From Arenibacter sp. 6A1 (GTDB lineage Bacteria; Bacteroidota; Bacteroidia; Flavobacteriales; Flavobacteriaceae): a stretch of 64,000 bases of DNA. This document shows, piece by piece, positions 53,033 to 62,403 of this stretch. Numbering within the stretch: position 1 is the first letter of the stretch; every line of letters starts with the position of its first letter. Location of the stretch: NCBI RefSeq assembly GCF_012272855.1, contig NZ_JAAXCQ010000006.1, forward strand, positions 186,001 to 250,000, read 5' to 3'. The notes under the pieces are model-generated. The model searched no databases and was not told where the DNA came from. It worked only from the letters and a program-made list of their open reading frames with translations. The translations under genes and the position numbers were made by a program.

Positions 53033-53090
53033 AAGGAGCTGTTATTTATTTTTTAGTGAAACAGATTTAAAAACCGATGACTAGATTGTG

Positions 53091-54200
53091 TTAGGTACCA
53101 TGGGACATATTAATAGTGTCACTTTGTAAATTATTGGTATAGTTGGTGTTTTCTATTTTAGATGATTTTGGGTTAAAATAACGGTCTAACCTTTGGAGCT
53201 CTACTTTAAGGATACCGTCCTCTTTGTTGATAAACGGCGCAACAGCTTGAAGGTGTTTTTCAAGGCCTATTTTGCCAATAGTTTTCAGGATTTCTTGCTT
53301 TAGGACGATGTTTTCATTTGGGAAATTATCTATTAAGACTTCCAGTAAGACTTCTAATGTTTCAGAAATTTCCATGTCTCGCAACGATAAAATGGCCTGC
53401 TGGCGTATTTCGGGATTCTCGTGGTTTAGAAGCTTTAATAATAAGGGAATGTGTTCAAACTGATCATAATCGGCTATCATTTTCATACAAAAGATTGCTA
53501 CGCTTGGAAATTTATGATCTATCCACCGTGAAAAATCAGGAGTATTTCCCTTGTAACTTTTAAGGGCGTTTTTTATATATATCTGTTCCCACAGGGTTAA
53601 GGGAGTATTTATTTTATCTAGAAAGCCTAAAGGATTTTCCGTAGAGCTATGAAGAAGGTATAAAAATGCTTGCTGTCTTAATTCATTGCGGCTTGAGTTG
53701 ATCGAAGGCTCAACCAATGACATTGGAATTTTGATGTTTAGTTGATAAAACACAAATAGTGCTTTTGCTTTTTTAAACCATGCATTCTTTTTTAAATCCG
53801 ATATCAGAAAATGATACAGCCCAAGTCCCAAAAAAATTTCTTGAATTACAGCCGAGGATTCTCCTTTTAAATTTTCGGCGAACACTAATATTTGGCTAAT
53901 CGCTACTCGTTTGTCTAAGGAGGTTTTTAGTTGGCGCTTTTTAAAAACGGCCATTTCTTTTACCTTGTTGAATTCCTCATTGAACAAATAGTTGTTGATA
54001 AAATCGATTAACAAAAGATCTAATTTTTCTTTTCTGCGGTTTGCAATGTTTTTATGAACTCTCAGATATAATATCAAGCTTATTAATAATAGGGTGAACA
54101 CAAAAAAAACAATAGTCAACACCAGGTTTATTTCAAGAATTGGAGGCAATTCATGAATGTCAGATGCTAAATTCATCTTTAAATAAATTGGGCTGACCAT
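53091..54200 (-). CDS. Membrane-anchored HEAT-repeat protein
   Basis: About 369 residues; ATG at 54200 is preferred to a GTG at 54209, and 54176 is also possible. One membrane helix near residues 25-50 (LVLTIVFFVFTLLLISLILY) anchors a cytoplasmic alpha-solenoid. HEAT repeats are clearest toward the end (HIPLLLKLLNHENPEIRQQA, LEVLLEVLIDNFPNENIVLK, ILKTIGKIGLEKHLQAVAPF). It lies between the response regulator and the synthase. By position it may link the phosphorelay to the synthase by protein contact; no catalytic motif is seen. Confidence 0.78.
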   Translation of the reverse strand: MVSPIYLKMNLASDIHELPPILEINLVLTIVFFVFTLLLISLILYLRVHKNIANRRKEKLDLLLIDFINNYLFNEEFNKVKEMAVFKKRQLKTSLDKRVAISQILVFAENLKGESSAVIQEIFLGLGLYHFLISDLKKNAWFKKAKALFVFYQLNIKIPMSLVEPSINSSRNELRQQAFLYLLHSSTENPLGFLDKINTPLTLWEQIYIKNALKSYKGNTPDFSRWIDHKFPSVAIFCMKMIADYDQFEHIPLLLKLLNHENPEIRQQAILSLRDMEISETLEVLLEVLIDNFPNENIVLKQEILKTIGKIGLEKHLQAVAPFINKEDGILKVELQRLDRYFNPKSSKIENTNYTNNLQSDTINMSHGT

Positions 54201-54211
54201 AAGTTGCACGC

Positions 54212-54598
54212 TTATTTATGTGAGAGTTGATTTTTAAAAGAACCTATGCTTCTTTTGACCCGCAAAGCCAATTCATTTGGACTAAAAGGCTTGGTTATAA
54301 AATCATCGACGCCCATATTAAAAGCATCCGTAATAATATCTTCCTGGGTGGCCGTAGATAATACGATGATAGGGATATTAGGATGATTTTTCTTTATATG
54401 TTCTATAAGTTGGCTTCCAGAAATAAAAGGCAACATCAAATCGGTTAAAATCAAGTCAAAATTAGTAGCTTCCAATTGTTGCATAGCGCTTCTTCCGTCC
54501 ATTGCAATAGCAACGTCATAGCCTTCTTTTAAAAGCTTAAATTCAAGGGATTTAACAACCATCGGGTTATCCTCTATGACCAATATCTTTTTTTTCAT
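54212..54598 (-). CDS. Single-domain response regulator
   Basis: A 128-residue CheY-like receiver. The acidic pair is ED9-10 in VIEDN, the phospho-acceptor is Asp53 in LILTDLMLP, the switch residue is Ser81/Thr82 and the conserved lysine is Lys103 in TKPFSPNEL. No output domain follows, so it signals by protein contact, with the HEAT-repeat protein or synthase being candidates. It sits one base from the end of the pseudoreceiver-HPt gene. Confidence 0.92.
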   Translation of the reverse strand: MKKKILVIEDNPMVVKSLEFKLLKEGYDVAIAMDGRSAMQQLEATNFDLILTDLMLPFISGSQLIEHIKKNHPNIPIIVLSTATQEDIITDAFNMGVDDFITKPFSPNELALRVKRSIGSFKNQLSHK

Positions 54599-54599
54599 T

Positions 54600-55319
54600 T
54601 TAAATGTGTGCTGAAGGGAAATCTAAAGCAATTTGTTTTTTAATTCTATTATATTCTAGTTTCAATTCTTCCACCAATGTCTTTAATTCTTCGGGCTTGG
54701 TGGCAAACTCCATCGTTTGACAAAGTTCCTTCCCATGATCGTTTAAAAGCATTTGAAAAGACGGTTTTATGCTATGGGCAATTGTACGGATTTCTGCGAA
54801 TTCCTGCTGGTCTAGAGCTTCTTGGAGATGGGTCAGTTTTTCGGAAATAGAATCGTTAAAAAGCGCCAGTGATTCCATTATAAATTCTAAACTTCCATCA
54901 GATAATTCGTCTAGATAATCTAGAGAATAAAGTTTTGGGAATTCCTCCGATTCCTTGATGTTTTGATCATTGTATAAGAATTCCTCGATTTTTACAAGGG
55001 TGTCATCCGAATAGGGTTTGGTTAAAAATCCTTGTGATTTCTTTGCGGTGATCTCAGTGTCTGTTTCTATAGTAATCAAGACAGGGCTCTTAACCCCAAG
55101 CTCTGTCCGTAAATATGCCAAGGTTTGCCACCCGTCAAGGGGACTCGATAATTCTTCCAGGATGAATAATTTAGGATTGCCATTCTCCATAACCCACTGA
55201 ATAGCACTCATGCTATTGTCAAAGTCTACGACCTCAAATGAACTTTCAACAAGCTTTTTTTTTAGAATGGCCCGCTCGTCGGCCTGTCTTTCTATTAATA
55301 TTATATATTTATTATCCAC
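54600..55319 (-). CDS. Degenerate receiver plus HPt protein
   Basis: A 239-residue protein. Residues ~1-118 have the receiver fold (YIILIERQADERAILKKKLV, SQGFLTKPYSDDTLV with Lys101) but the phospho-acceptor position reads Glu55 (FILEELSSPLDGW) and the acidic pair is ER, so it cannot be phosphorylated normally. Residues ~135-230 form a histidine phosphotransfer domain with His182 in AHSIKPSF. It is the expected shuttle between the hybrid kinase and the single-domain regulator in the same operon. Confidence 0.85.
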   Translation of the reverse strand: MDNKYIILIERQADERAILKKKLVESSFEVVDFDNSMSAIQWVMENGNPKLFILEELSSPLDGWQTLAYLRTELGVKSPVLITIETDTEITAKKSQGFLTKPYSDDTLVKIEEFLYNDQNIKESEEFPKLYSLDYLDELSDGSLEFIMESLALFNDSISEKLTHLQEALDQQEFAEIRTIAHSIKPSFQMLLNDHGKELCQTMEFATKPEELKTLVEELKLEYNRIKKQIALDFPSAHI

Positions 55320-55378
55320 CTGAATTTTAGGTTTAATGGGTTTGTATTCTCTTTGAAAATGTCAAAAAAATCATTTTA

Positions 55379-58300
55379 TTATGCTAAAGCTTTGTCTTTT
55401 ACGATTAAAAATTTGATAAAAATTTCTTTTAAGGTCTCGAATACTACAGGTTTGGATACATATTCATCCATACCGTATTTTAGGCATCTCTCGCGTTCAC
55501 CTTTTACCGTTCTAGCCGTTAAGGCTATAATAGGAATGCGACTTTCATTGTTCTCTAGTATTCTTATTTCTTGTGATGCCTCAAAACCACTTAGAATAGG
55601 CATTTGAATATCCATTAATATTAAATCTACCTCCTTATTCTTAAAGGCTTCTACCGCTTCTTCTCCATTGTCTACTTCTATCAGTTCTACATTGGGAAGT
55701 AGTTTTTTGATAATGGTACGAGTCAAATATTTATTTATCTTATTGTCCTCCGCGACCATAATCTTAAAGTTATAGACAGAAAGATCTATTTCTTGTATCA
55801 TTTTAGGGGCGGGATTTTTTGATATTGCTGGATTTTGAATTTGATCAATAAGTTTATATAGCGCATTCATTTGAATGGGCTTTACTTCATTAAATTGCAC
55901 CTGGTATTCATGGCATTTTTGTTGTACCTCATTGTCGTCGCCAGAACTGTGTAATAGGATGATTGGAAGCTGTTGTTCTGATATTTTAAGTACGGTTCTT
56001 ATATGTTTAATTAGATCAAGACCATTTAGATAAGGCATGTGGTAATCGATGATGGCCAAATCAAAGCTCTCTCCTTTTTGTAAAGTGTTAATGGCATCAA
56101 TTCCATTTGCCAATAGGGTAGTACTTATTTGTTCTACGGCGAGCATTTCTTTTAATATAGTACGGTTGTTAAGATTGTCATCTACCACCAATACATTTTT
56201 TACATTGCGGGTGAGGGCCTGATTAGGGTTTTGATCCATTTCAGTTTTAAAGGAAACATTAAAATAAAACACACTGCCTTCATCCAGGGTACTGTTTACT
56301 TGAAGCTTACTGCCCATGATTTCTAACAAGCGATTACTGATGGTTAGGCCTAGTCCAGAGCCACCATATTTACGGGTGGTTGATGCGTCTTCCTGATCAA
56401 AGGCATAGAAAATTTTGTCCATATTTTCAGGCGCAATACCAATTCCGGTATCTCGTATAGAAAAGGTATAAGGTATTTCACCTGCGCTTAGATCCGATGA
56501 ATTAGCCTCTACTTTAAGTTCTATTTCGCCATGGTGTGTAAATTTTACCGCATTTCCTAAAAGGTTAATAATAATTTGCTTCAGGCGTACGGTATCGGCA
56601 TAAATGGAACGCTTTATTTGTGGGGAAATATTCAACAGTACTTCTAAACCCTTGTCATGGGCCTGTTGTTTGATAAGGTCAATAGCCTGGCCGCAGACCT
56701 CTACCAAATCGGTTTTCTCTATGTTCATCTCTAATTTACCAGCCTCAATTTTGGAGAAATCCAAAATGTCATTTATTAAATCGAGTAGCGATATGGCCGA
56801 GCTGTAAACAGTTTTCATATAGTTTTTTTGGCTATCTGAAAGTTCTGTTTTCATCAAAAGGTCTGTAAAGCCAATGACGCCATTTAGCGGTGTTCTGATC
56901 TCATGGCTCATATTTGCCAAGAAATCTGACTTCGATTTACTGGCCATTTCAGCCTTTTCCTTAGCTGTGATCAGAGATTTTTCCATCGCTTTTAATTCAG
57001 AGATGTCTGTCCCAACCCCCAAATAACCAGTGGTAGTACCGTCCTGATCTTTTACGGGAGTGATCACTAGCTGTACAGGGAACCTACTGCCGTCCTTTTT
57101 TATATAACTCCATTCCTTGGGTTCAAAATTTCCCTGGTCGGCATCAAAACTGAAAGCATCTTCCTCGGCTATAGTGGTACCATATTTTTCCGAAAGTACT
57201 TGTGCATGATCAGTTATTTCATGCTTAACATGAAATAAGCCTGGACTGGTTTTTCCAACGACTTCATGGGCGGTATACCCTAGTAGGTTTTCTGCGCCTT
57301 TATTAAATTTTCTTACCGTATGGTTAAGATCTGTCTCTATAATAGATATCTGAGTCGTAGCATTTAGCAAGCCTCGTAAATCATTTAAACTGCGCTGTAG
57401 TGCCTTCCGGCCTAAAATGGTCTCGGTCATATCTACGACCTGACCGATAAGGGAAGTTACTTTTCCGTGTTCATCATAAATACCGGCAACATGAAATTGA
57501 CAATGGACAATACCTCCATTTTTATGAATATATCTTTTTTCAATGCTATAGTTTTCGATCGCTCCATTAACAAGTTGTTCTATTAAATGGCTGTCATTTT
57601 TATAGTCATCAGGGTGTATGATGTCCCTAAACCTAAGCCCGCGAAACTCCTCCTTAGAATAGCCTATAATTTCAGCTAGCTTGTTGTTGAACATCACCCA
57701 GTGGCGATCGAGGCCTATGACACCCATCCCGTTGGGAGAATTGTCAAACGCCTTGATAAACTTGTCAGCGTTTTCTTTGGCCACACGCTCTAATTCCTTT
57801 TGCTCTGTAATTTCTTCAATCTGGGTGATAATAAGGTCTTCATGATTGTCAGATCCTGGTAGTAGGGAAGAATTAATGTTGCACCAAACGATCTGACCAT
57901 TAGAATGGATACATTTTACTTCTAGTTTATAGCTTGGAAGTTCTCCCGCGATTAATTTTTTACGAAAATCAACGGCAGTGGCAAGGTGATCGGGATGAAT
58001 GACATCTTTAAAAGTTAGCTGCAAAACTTCTTCCATGGGAAGATTTTCGAAACCAAAAATCCGTAAACTGGCCGGGTTAATATCAATTACATTATTCTCT
58101 TTGTCAGCCAAGAGGATCCCGATAGGCGAACTGTCAAAGATTTTTTCGAAACGGCTCCTAGTTTCCTTTAATTCAATTTCTCGTTTCTTTTTTTCGTCTA
58201 TATCCTGAAAAGCACCATAGGCACGGATACACTTTCCCAATTTAAACACGGGTTTTCCAATGGCTCGGACCCAAATATCCCTGCCTTTTGCAGTAATTAT

Positions 58301-58984
58301 TTTGCATTCAACATCATAAGTGGAGCCATTAGAAATGCAATCATTAAACGAGGAGGTAATTAAATCCCTGCTCCAACCTTCTTTAAAAAAGTGTATCGAT
58401 TCTTCAAATTTAGGTTGGTAGTCAGAGGCAACCTCATGAATAGCTTTGGTTTCCTTGGTCCAGTTTATTTTGTTGTTTAATAAATCTATTTCCCATCCCC
58501 CAATGTGGGCAATTTCATTGGTTTGCTCATATACGCCCGTAAGCGTATTTAAATCATCGAGTTGTTCATCAAACCAGATTTTAGATTTTTTAAAGCGTAC
58601 TAAATAATATACATTTTGCTGTGCATCGGTAAGAGAAAAGGCTTCTAACTCATAATTGAACGGCTTGCCCAAAGCATCCGATACCAAAAGTTGTGCCGGT
58701 CGGTTTTTAAAAGTATCCTTACCAAGAGATGTTAGAAATAGTTGGAGGTCTTCAATCGTTTTTGGGCCTAGTTTCTCATTTAAAAAATGACTGTTATAAT
58801 CAGCTTCTATGAGGTCAAACTGTAGACTCTTCCAAAACGATTGGCTGACCCAGAAACTATCGGTGTTTCCTTTTTCAAAAAACCATAATCCATCAATTGG
58901 TTTTTCGGTAATCCAATTAAAAATAGCTGGGTTAACTTGAAGTAGCTTTTGTAATTTATTTTTTAAAAAGGAAGAAGTTATCAT
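55379..58984 (-). CDS. Cytosolic hybrid histidine kinase with five PAS domains
   Basis: A 1201-residue hybrid sensor kinase without membrane helices. PAS-like domains lie at ~20-130 (divergent), ~150-265, ~280-400, ~405-520 and ~535-665. Phosphoacceptor His694 is in NMSHEIRTPLNGVIGF. The HATPase domain follows (~795-915: DTVRLKQIIINLLGNAVKFT, GIGIAPENMDKIF, TRKYGGSGLGL). Two receiver domains carry Asp980 (IIDYHMP) and Asp1125 (ILMDIQMP). It heads an operon of pseudoreceiver-HPt, response regulator and glycan synthesis genes, so it should sense an internal signal and feed a phosphorelay. Confidence 0.93.
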   Translation of the reverse strand: MITSSFLKNKLQKLLQVNPAIFNWITEKPIDGLWFFEKGNTDSFWVSQSFWKSLQFDLIEADYNSHFLNEKLGPKTIEDLQLFLTSLGKDTFKNRPAQLLVSDALGKPFNYELEAFSLTDAQQNVYYLVRFKKSKIWFDEQLDDLNTLTGVYEQTNEIAHIGGWEIDLLNNKINWTKETKAIHEVASDYQPKFEESIHFFKEGWSRDLITSSFNDCISNGSTYDVECKIITAKGRDIWVRAIGKPVFKLGKCIRAYGAFQDIDEKKKREIELKETRSRFEKIFDSSPIGILLADKENNVIDINPASLRIFGFENLPMEEVLQLTFKDVIHPDHLATAVDFRKKLIAGELPSYKLEVKCIHSNGQIVWCNINSSLLPGSDNHEDLIITQIEEITEQKELERVAKENADKFIKAFDNSPNGMGVIGLDRHWVMFNNKLAEIIGYSKEEFRGLRFRDIIHPDDYKNDSHLIEQLVNGAIENYSIEKRYIHKNGGIVHCQFHVAGIYDEHGKVTSLIGQVVDMTETILGRKALQRSLNDLRGLLNATTQISIIETDLNHTVRKFNKGAENLLGYTAHEVVGKTSPGLFHVKHEITDHAQVLSEKYGTTIAEEDAFSFDADQGNFEPKEWSYIKKDGSRFPVQLVITPVKDQDGTTTGYLGVGTDISELKAMEKSLITAKEKAEMASKSKSDFLANMSHEIRTPLNGVIGFTDLLMKTELSDSQKNYMKTVYSSAISLLDLINDILDFSKIEAGKLEMNIEKTDLVEVCGQAIDLIKQQAHDKGLEVLLNISPQIKRSIYADTVRLKQIIINLLGNAVKFTHHGEIELKVEANSSDLSAGEIPYTFSIRDTGIGIAPENMDKIFYAFDQEDASTTRKYGGSGLGLTISNRLLEIMGSKLQVNSTLDEGSVFYFNVSFKTEMDQNPNQALTRNVKNVLVVDDNLNNRTILKEMLAVEQISTTLLANGIDAINTLQKGESFDLAIIDYHMPYLNGLDLIKHIRTVLKISEQQLPIILLHSSGDDNEVQQKCHEYQVQFNEVKPIQMNALYKLIDQIQNPAISKNPAPKMIQEIDLSVYNFKIMVAEDNKINKYLTRTIIKKLLPNVELIEVDNGEEAVEAFKNKEVDLILMDIQMPILSGFEASQEIRILENNESRIPIIALTARTVKGERERCLKYGMDEYVSKPVVFETLKEIFIKFLIVKDKALA

Positions 58985-59342
58985 AAAAATGAAGTTGGGG
59001 AAACTTCAACGAATATACGAAATTCTTACTGTTTATCGAAGGATTGTGGTTTTAAACGATGGAAGATCAAAGACTTTTGAATTTATGTCCTTTGAGAGGA
59101 TTTTTAACTAATAATAGTCTAGGAAATATTTTAGGATGAGATGGCTATAATGGATTTTCGTAAGCGAACTTTATATTGATTTTTTTAAAGATATATATAA
59201 AATATTGTTTTTAAGAAGTTTGAAGAATTAAAAGAAGGTATAAGCTTACTTAAAATTGGTGAGTAAGCTTCTTATGTATAAAAAAAGTATTATTTATATA
59301 TTGTTTTATAAACTACAAATAAATAAAGATTTTTCTTCATTA
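58985..59342. other. Spacer with a 9-bp hairpin
   Basis: No gene is seen. AAGCTTACT at 59242-59250 pairs with AGTAAGCTT at 59262-59270; this may terminate the sigZ transcript. The kinase operon promoter should lie to the left, but no perfect -7 box was found. Confidence 0.5.
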
Positions 59343-59882
59343 TTAATTGCATTGTGCACAGTTTTCTTCTCCTACAAGTTTACCTTCCTTATTAATTTCA
59401 AATTTACAACACTCGTTAAAATTCTTTTTTAGAATCGATTTTGCACGTCTAATTCTTGCTTTTACATTCGGTAAACTGATTTTTAGAAATTCAGCGACCT
59501 CAATTTGTTTCTTTCCTTTTATAAAAACCATATCAATAACTTCCTTATATTCTAAAGGTAAATTGGCTATGAATTTATCAAAACAACAAAATTTTTGATA
59601 GTATTCAGCGTCTTTTAAGAGGTCGTGATTTAGACCGGTTCTTGTATTTGACGAGTCCCTAAAATGATTTGCGATCTCATTTCTAACAATTTGATAAGTC
59701 CAAGCTTTTACCTTTTCCGGGTTTTTTAACTGTTCAATGTTTTGGTGGATTTTTAGAAAGGAATTTTGAAGAATTTCATCAACGGAATCCTTGTTTTTCA
59801 CCTTTTTTAGAATAAAAAAATAAAGCTGGCTATTGTAGGTATTCCATATGGTGATAGTGTCAATTTTCATTTGTAGAAACAT
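59343..59882 (-). CDS. sigZ: SigZ-type ECF sigma factor with cysteine pairs
   Basis: A 179-residue ECF sigma factor; an alternative ATG at 59870 would remove four residues. Region 2 spans ~6-76 (NSQLYFFILKKVKNKDSVDE, AWTYQIVRNEIANHF) and region 4 spans ~100-155 (LPLEYKEVIDMVFIKGKKQI, LPNVKARIRRAKSILKK). Cysteines are concentrated outside these: Cys99-Cys100 in the linker, Cys158-Cys159, and Cys175/Cys178 in a CAQC end. C-terminal cysteines are usual in SigZ and recall the metal-sensing cysteine-rich tails of CorE-type sigma factors. No anti-sigma gene is adjacent. A metallothionein-like gene lies upstream on the same strand. Confidence 0.88.
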   Translation of the reverse strand: MFLQMKIDTITIWNTYNSQLYFFILKKVKNKDSVDEILQNSFLKIHQNIEQLKNPEKVKAWTYQIVRNEIANHFRDSSNTRTGLNHDLLKDAEYYQKFCCFDKFIANLPLEYKEVIDMVFIKGKKQIEVAEFLKISLPNVKARIRRAKSILKKNFNECCKFEINKEGKLVGEENCAQCN

Positions 59883-59997
59883 ATTGTTTTTTATCGGTCA
59901 TACTTCGGCTGGGCTGAGTACAGGTATGTAATTCTTGTATCTTAATTCATTTTTGCGAACAGTTAGCTGCCTGGCTCATTTCATATGATAAAATTTA

Positions 59998-60026
59998 AGG
60001 TTGGCCGAAAGACCAACCTCTTTTTT
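59998..60026 (-). terminator. Hairpin after the metallothionein-like gene
   Basis: AGGTTGG pairs with CCAACCT around an eight-base loop, with T-rich sequence on both flanks. It lies between the small cysteine-rich gene and sigZ. Confidence 0.65.
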
Positions 60027-60138
60027 AACAACATTCGCATTTGCTACATTCACATTTTGTGCACTTGCAATTATTATCCTTACAATTTACACAATTACAT
60101 TTTGTGCATTCACAGTTTGTACATATACAGGTATTCAT
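60025..60138 (-). CDS. Metallothionein-like 37-residue cysteine-rich protein
   Basis: Too short for usual gene callers. The frame from ATG at 60138 to TAA encodes 37 residues of which 14 are cysteine (positions 4, 6, 9, 11, 14, 16, 19, 24, 26, 29, 31, 34, 36, 37). They form two sets of seven in a C-x-C-x2-C-x-C rhythm, separated by KDNN at 20-23. All other residues are small, polar or charged (Thr, Asn, Glu, Lys). There are no histidines and only two aliphatic residues after Met. Such composition is diagnostic of metal-thiolate clusters. It is unlike the SmtA/GatA type of cyanobacterial metallothionein. It is followed by a terminator and then sigZ. Confidence 0.8.
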   Translation of the reverse strand: MNTCICTNCECTKCNCVNCKDNNCKCTKCECSKCECC

Positions 60139-60250
60139 GGTTTAAGATTTTTAAGTTCACTAAGGAGACTAGATGTTACCCAAAAAGATACAAAATAATT
60201 GAGTTTTTTTAAAATGTAAGGATCTAACTCTCTTAGGATCATCTGAAGGT

Positions 60251-62128
60251 CTAGGCATTAGGATCTCTATTTACTGTAACATTAAATTTGGGCGCCTTAT
60301 AGTCCTTTGGCAAATAGTTTTCTGGAATAGTGGTCATACTACCATCTCTGGCAGCTCTGTAGTGAGGCGAAAGAATTTCAATCCCTCTCTCATTAAATAC
60401 ATCTTGTATATTTTGATGTAGGTTAGAATAAATCAAACCTTGTTGACTAGACTCTTTTGTATGGGCATTAATTTGATAAGCAACATAAAAATCCTCAAGT
60501 CCGGTTTGTAATACAAAAGGTGATGGGGCCTTCAAAAGTAGATCGGTCCTTAGAGCAGCATCTATTAAGGCCTTATGTACCTGTATCCAAGGAATATCGT
60601 AGCCAATGGTAACCGTGGTGTGTATTATAAGACCTTTCTCCAAGGATTCACTGGTATAATTTGTAGTGTTTCCAGAAAGTACGGAAGAGTTTGGAATGGT
60701 GATTACTTCGTTTTTAACGGTTTTTACCCTAGTAACCAAGAGGGTTTTTTCGACCACATCGCCGGATACCTCCCCAATCTTTATACGGTCGCCAATTTTA
60801 AAAGGGCGCATATAGGTAATGACCAAACCGGCAACCATATTGGCAATAGCTGTGGAAGATCCCAGCGAGAAAAGTATCCCGATAAACACCGATACTCCCT
60901 TGAAAATATCGGAATCTGACCCAGGTAAATTGGGAAAGATCAATACAAACATAAAAGCATACAACAAAAATTTAACGATACTAAATGTCGGCATTGCCCA
61001 ATCTGTATGGAATCCGGAAATTTTTAGTTTTTCACTTTCAATTTCAGAAAAAATGTAGCGTACAAAACGGATTACATTCTTCATCACGAAAATGATCACC
61101 AAAATACTGAACAGTTTGGGAAGGTAATCCCATACAGCAATTAATATACCTTTAAAAGGAGACCAGAATAATTGAAAAAGAGCGTCGGCCCAATTTCGTG
61201 AGAAAGGGAAAATGCTAAAAATTATAGGGAGTGATATATAAAGGATTATAGCATATAATAACCAGCGGAAAATTTTAAACAAGAACAGGATAACCGTTAA
61301 CTCTTGGTCTGCCGTTAAGAAAGTATAATCCTTATAAGATAAATTTTTAAGCCATTTTTCCTTGGTCTTATGAATATAGTCTAAGAGACGGATGTTACCC
61401 TTGCCGATAAGCCAAATAATTAGCCATCCCAGAAAAATAACTAAAAGAACCAATCCAACCCGAAGAAGCAAAGTGATTAAATTATTCTCTTTTTTACCAT
61501 CAAGAATAGCTTTTTTAATAATTTCCCTAAATTCATCGGCTACCTCATGGGGGCTTTTATCATACCACATGGCATCTGTCTCGGAAATACTCATGATGAC
61601 GGTATCCTCATAAACCAAGTCGACGGTGTTTTCGGATTTCAATACGGTGATAGCATCGATTTTTAAGAAATCGTCTTCCGACAGAGCTTTAATTTTCTTA
61701 TTTATTCTAACGGCTCTTTCCATGGGAGTGAATGCTCCAAATTTAGAATAGATGGTGAACAATGTATCTCCCAATATACTGATAACAGGATAACCATGGG
61801 CTGTATTTCGCAAGGTGTCTATACGTGCTTTTTTATTGGCTATCCGCAGATTTTCCTCATCCTCAATAGATTTTAATTGAATAAGAAGCGCTTCCTTTTG
61901 TAAATTATCCGTGGTTTTTAAAGATTTTAGTTCAATTTCTAGGGCAGCCTTCTTAATAGAATCTGCAAGACGTTGGTTTTCGATCTCTACAATACGTTTG
62001 TTATAATCCGCAATTAATACCGTGTTTACAGAATCGCTGTCGGTTTTGGTAGTGTCGGTTTGGCTGTTAACTGGGGTGTTAAACAGTAAATTTGATATTA
62101 TTAATAATACTGGTATAAATGCTTTCAT
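60251..62128 (-). CDS. MscS-family mechanosensitive channel
   Basis: A 625-residue inner-membrane protein; ATG at 62128 gives signal MKAFIPVLLIISNLLF. A periplasmic region with coiled-coil character (~35-110) precedes several helices (~225-430). The MscS pore helix and beta domain are at ~435-510 (LGSSTAIANMVAGLVITYMR, FKIGDRIKIGEVSGDVVEKT, ITIPNSSVLSGNTTNYT), followed by the alpha/beta cytoplasmic domain (~520-600). It opens on membrane tension to release solutes on osmotic downshock. The gene stands alone, 112 bases upstream of the small cysteine-rich gene on the same strand. Confidence 0.92.
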   Translation of the reverse strand: MKAFIPVLLIISNLLFNTPVNSQTDTTKTDSDSVNTVLIADYNKRIVEIENQRLADSIKKAALEIELKSLKTTDNLQKEALLIQLKSIEDEENLRIANKKARIDTLRNTAHGYPVISILGDTLFTIYSKFGAFTPMERAVRINKKIKALSEDDFLKIDAITVLKSENTVDLVYEDTVIMSISETDAMWYDKSPHEVADEFREIIKKAILDGKKENNLITLLLRVGLVLLVIFLGWLIIWLIGKGNIRLLDYIHKTKEKWLKNLSYKDYTFLTADQELTVILFLFKIFRWLLYAIILYISLPIIFSIFPFSRNWADALFQLFWSPFKGILIAVWDYLPKLFSILVIIFVMKNVIRFVRYIFSEIESEKLKISGFHTDWAMPTFSIVKFLLYAFMFVLIFPNLPGSDSDIFKGVSVFIGILFSLGSSTAIANMVAGLVITYMRPFKIGDRIKIGEVSGDVVEKTLLVTRVKTVKNEVITIPNSSVLSGNTTNYTSESLEKGLIIHTTVTIGYDIPWIQVHKALIDAALRTDLLLKAPSPFVLQTGLEDFYVAYQINAHTKESSQQGLIYSNLHQNIQDVFNERGIEILSPHYRAARDGSMTTIPENYLPKDYKAPKFNVTVNRDPNA

Positions 62129-62403
62129 TTGGTTTCTATTAAGGAGGAAAAATAGAAAGAAAAAATTCAGCAAACCAGTTTTATTTTTTCCTTTTATAAA
62201 GGCACTAGATTAAGCTTTTTATTTGTTGTGTACTAGTGGATTAGGTTGATATTAGAATTCTTAGGTTACCGTAATTTGTCAATAAAGGTGCATGTTACAA
62301 AGGGATGGGCGTTAAGGATTTTGGTAAGGCCCAAGGAGTTTTTCTCTATGGCACTTTAGAGCATAAAATACATGTCAGGTAAAGATGCGTTGCCTTTATA
62401 GGA

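Noticed and set aside
60001-60212. Two + strand open frames rich in hydrophobic residues
   Set aside because: They are antisense to the 14-cysteine microprotein gene; their apparent patterns follow from the repeated TGT/TGC codons on the other strand.
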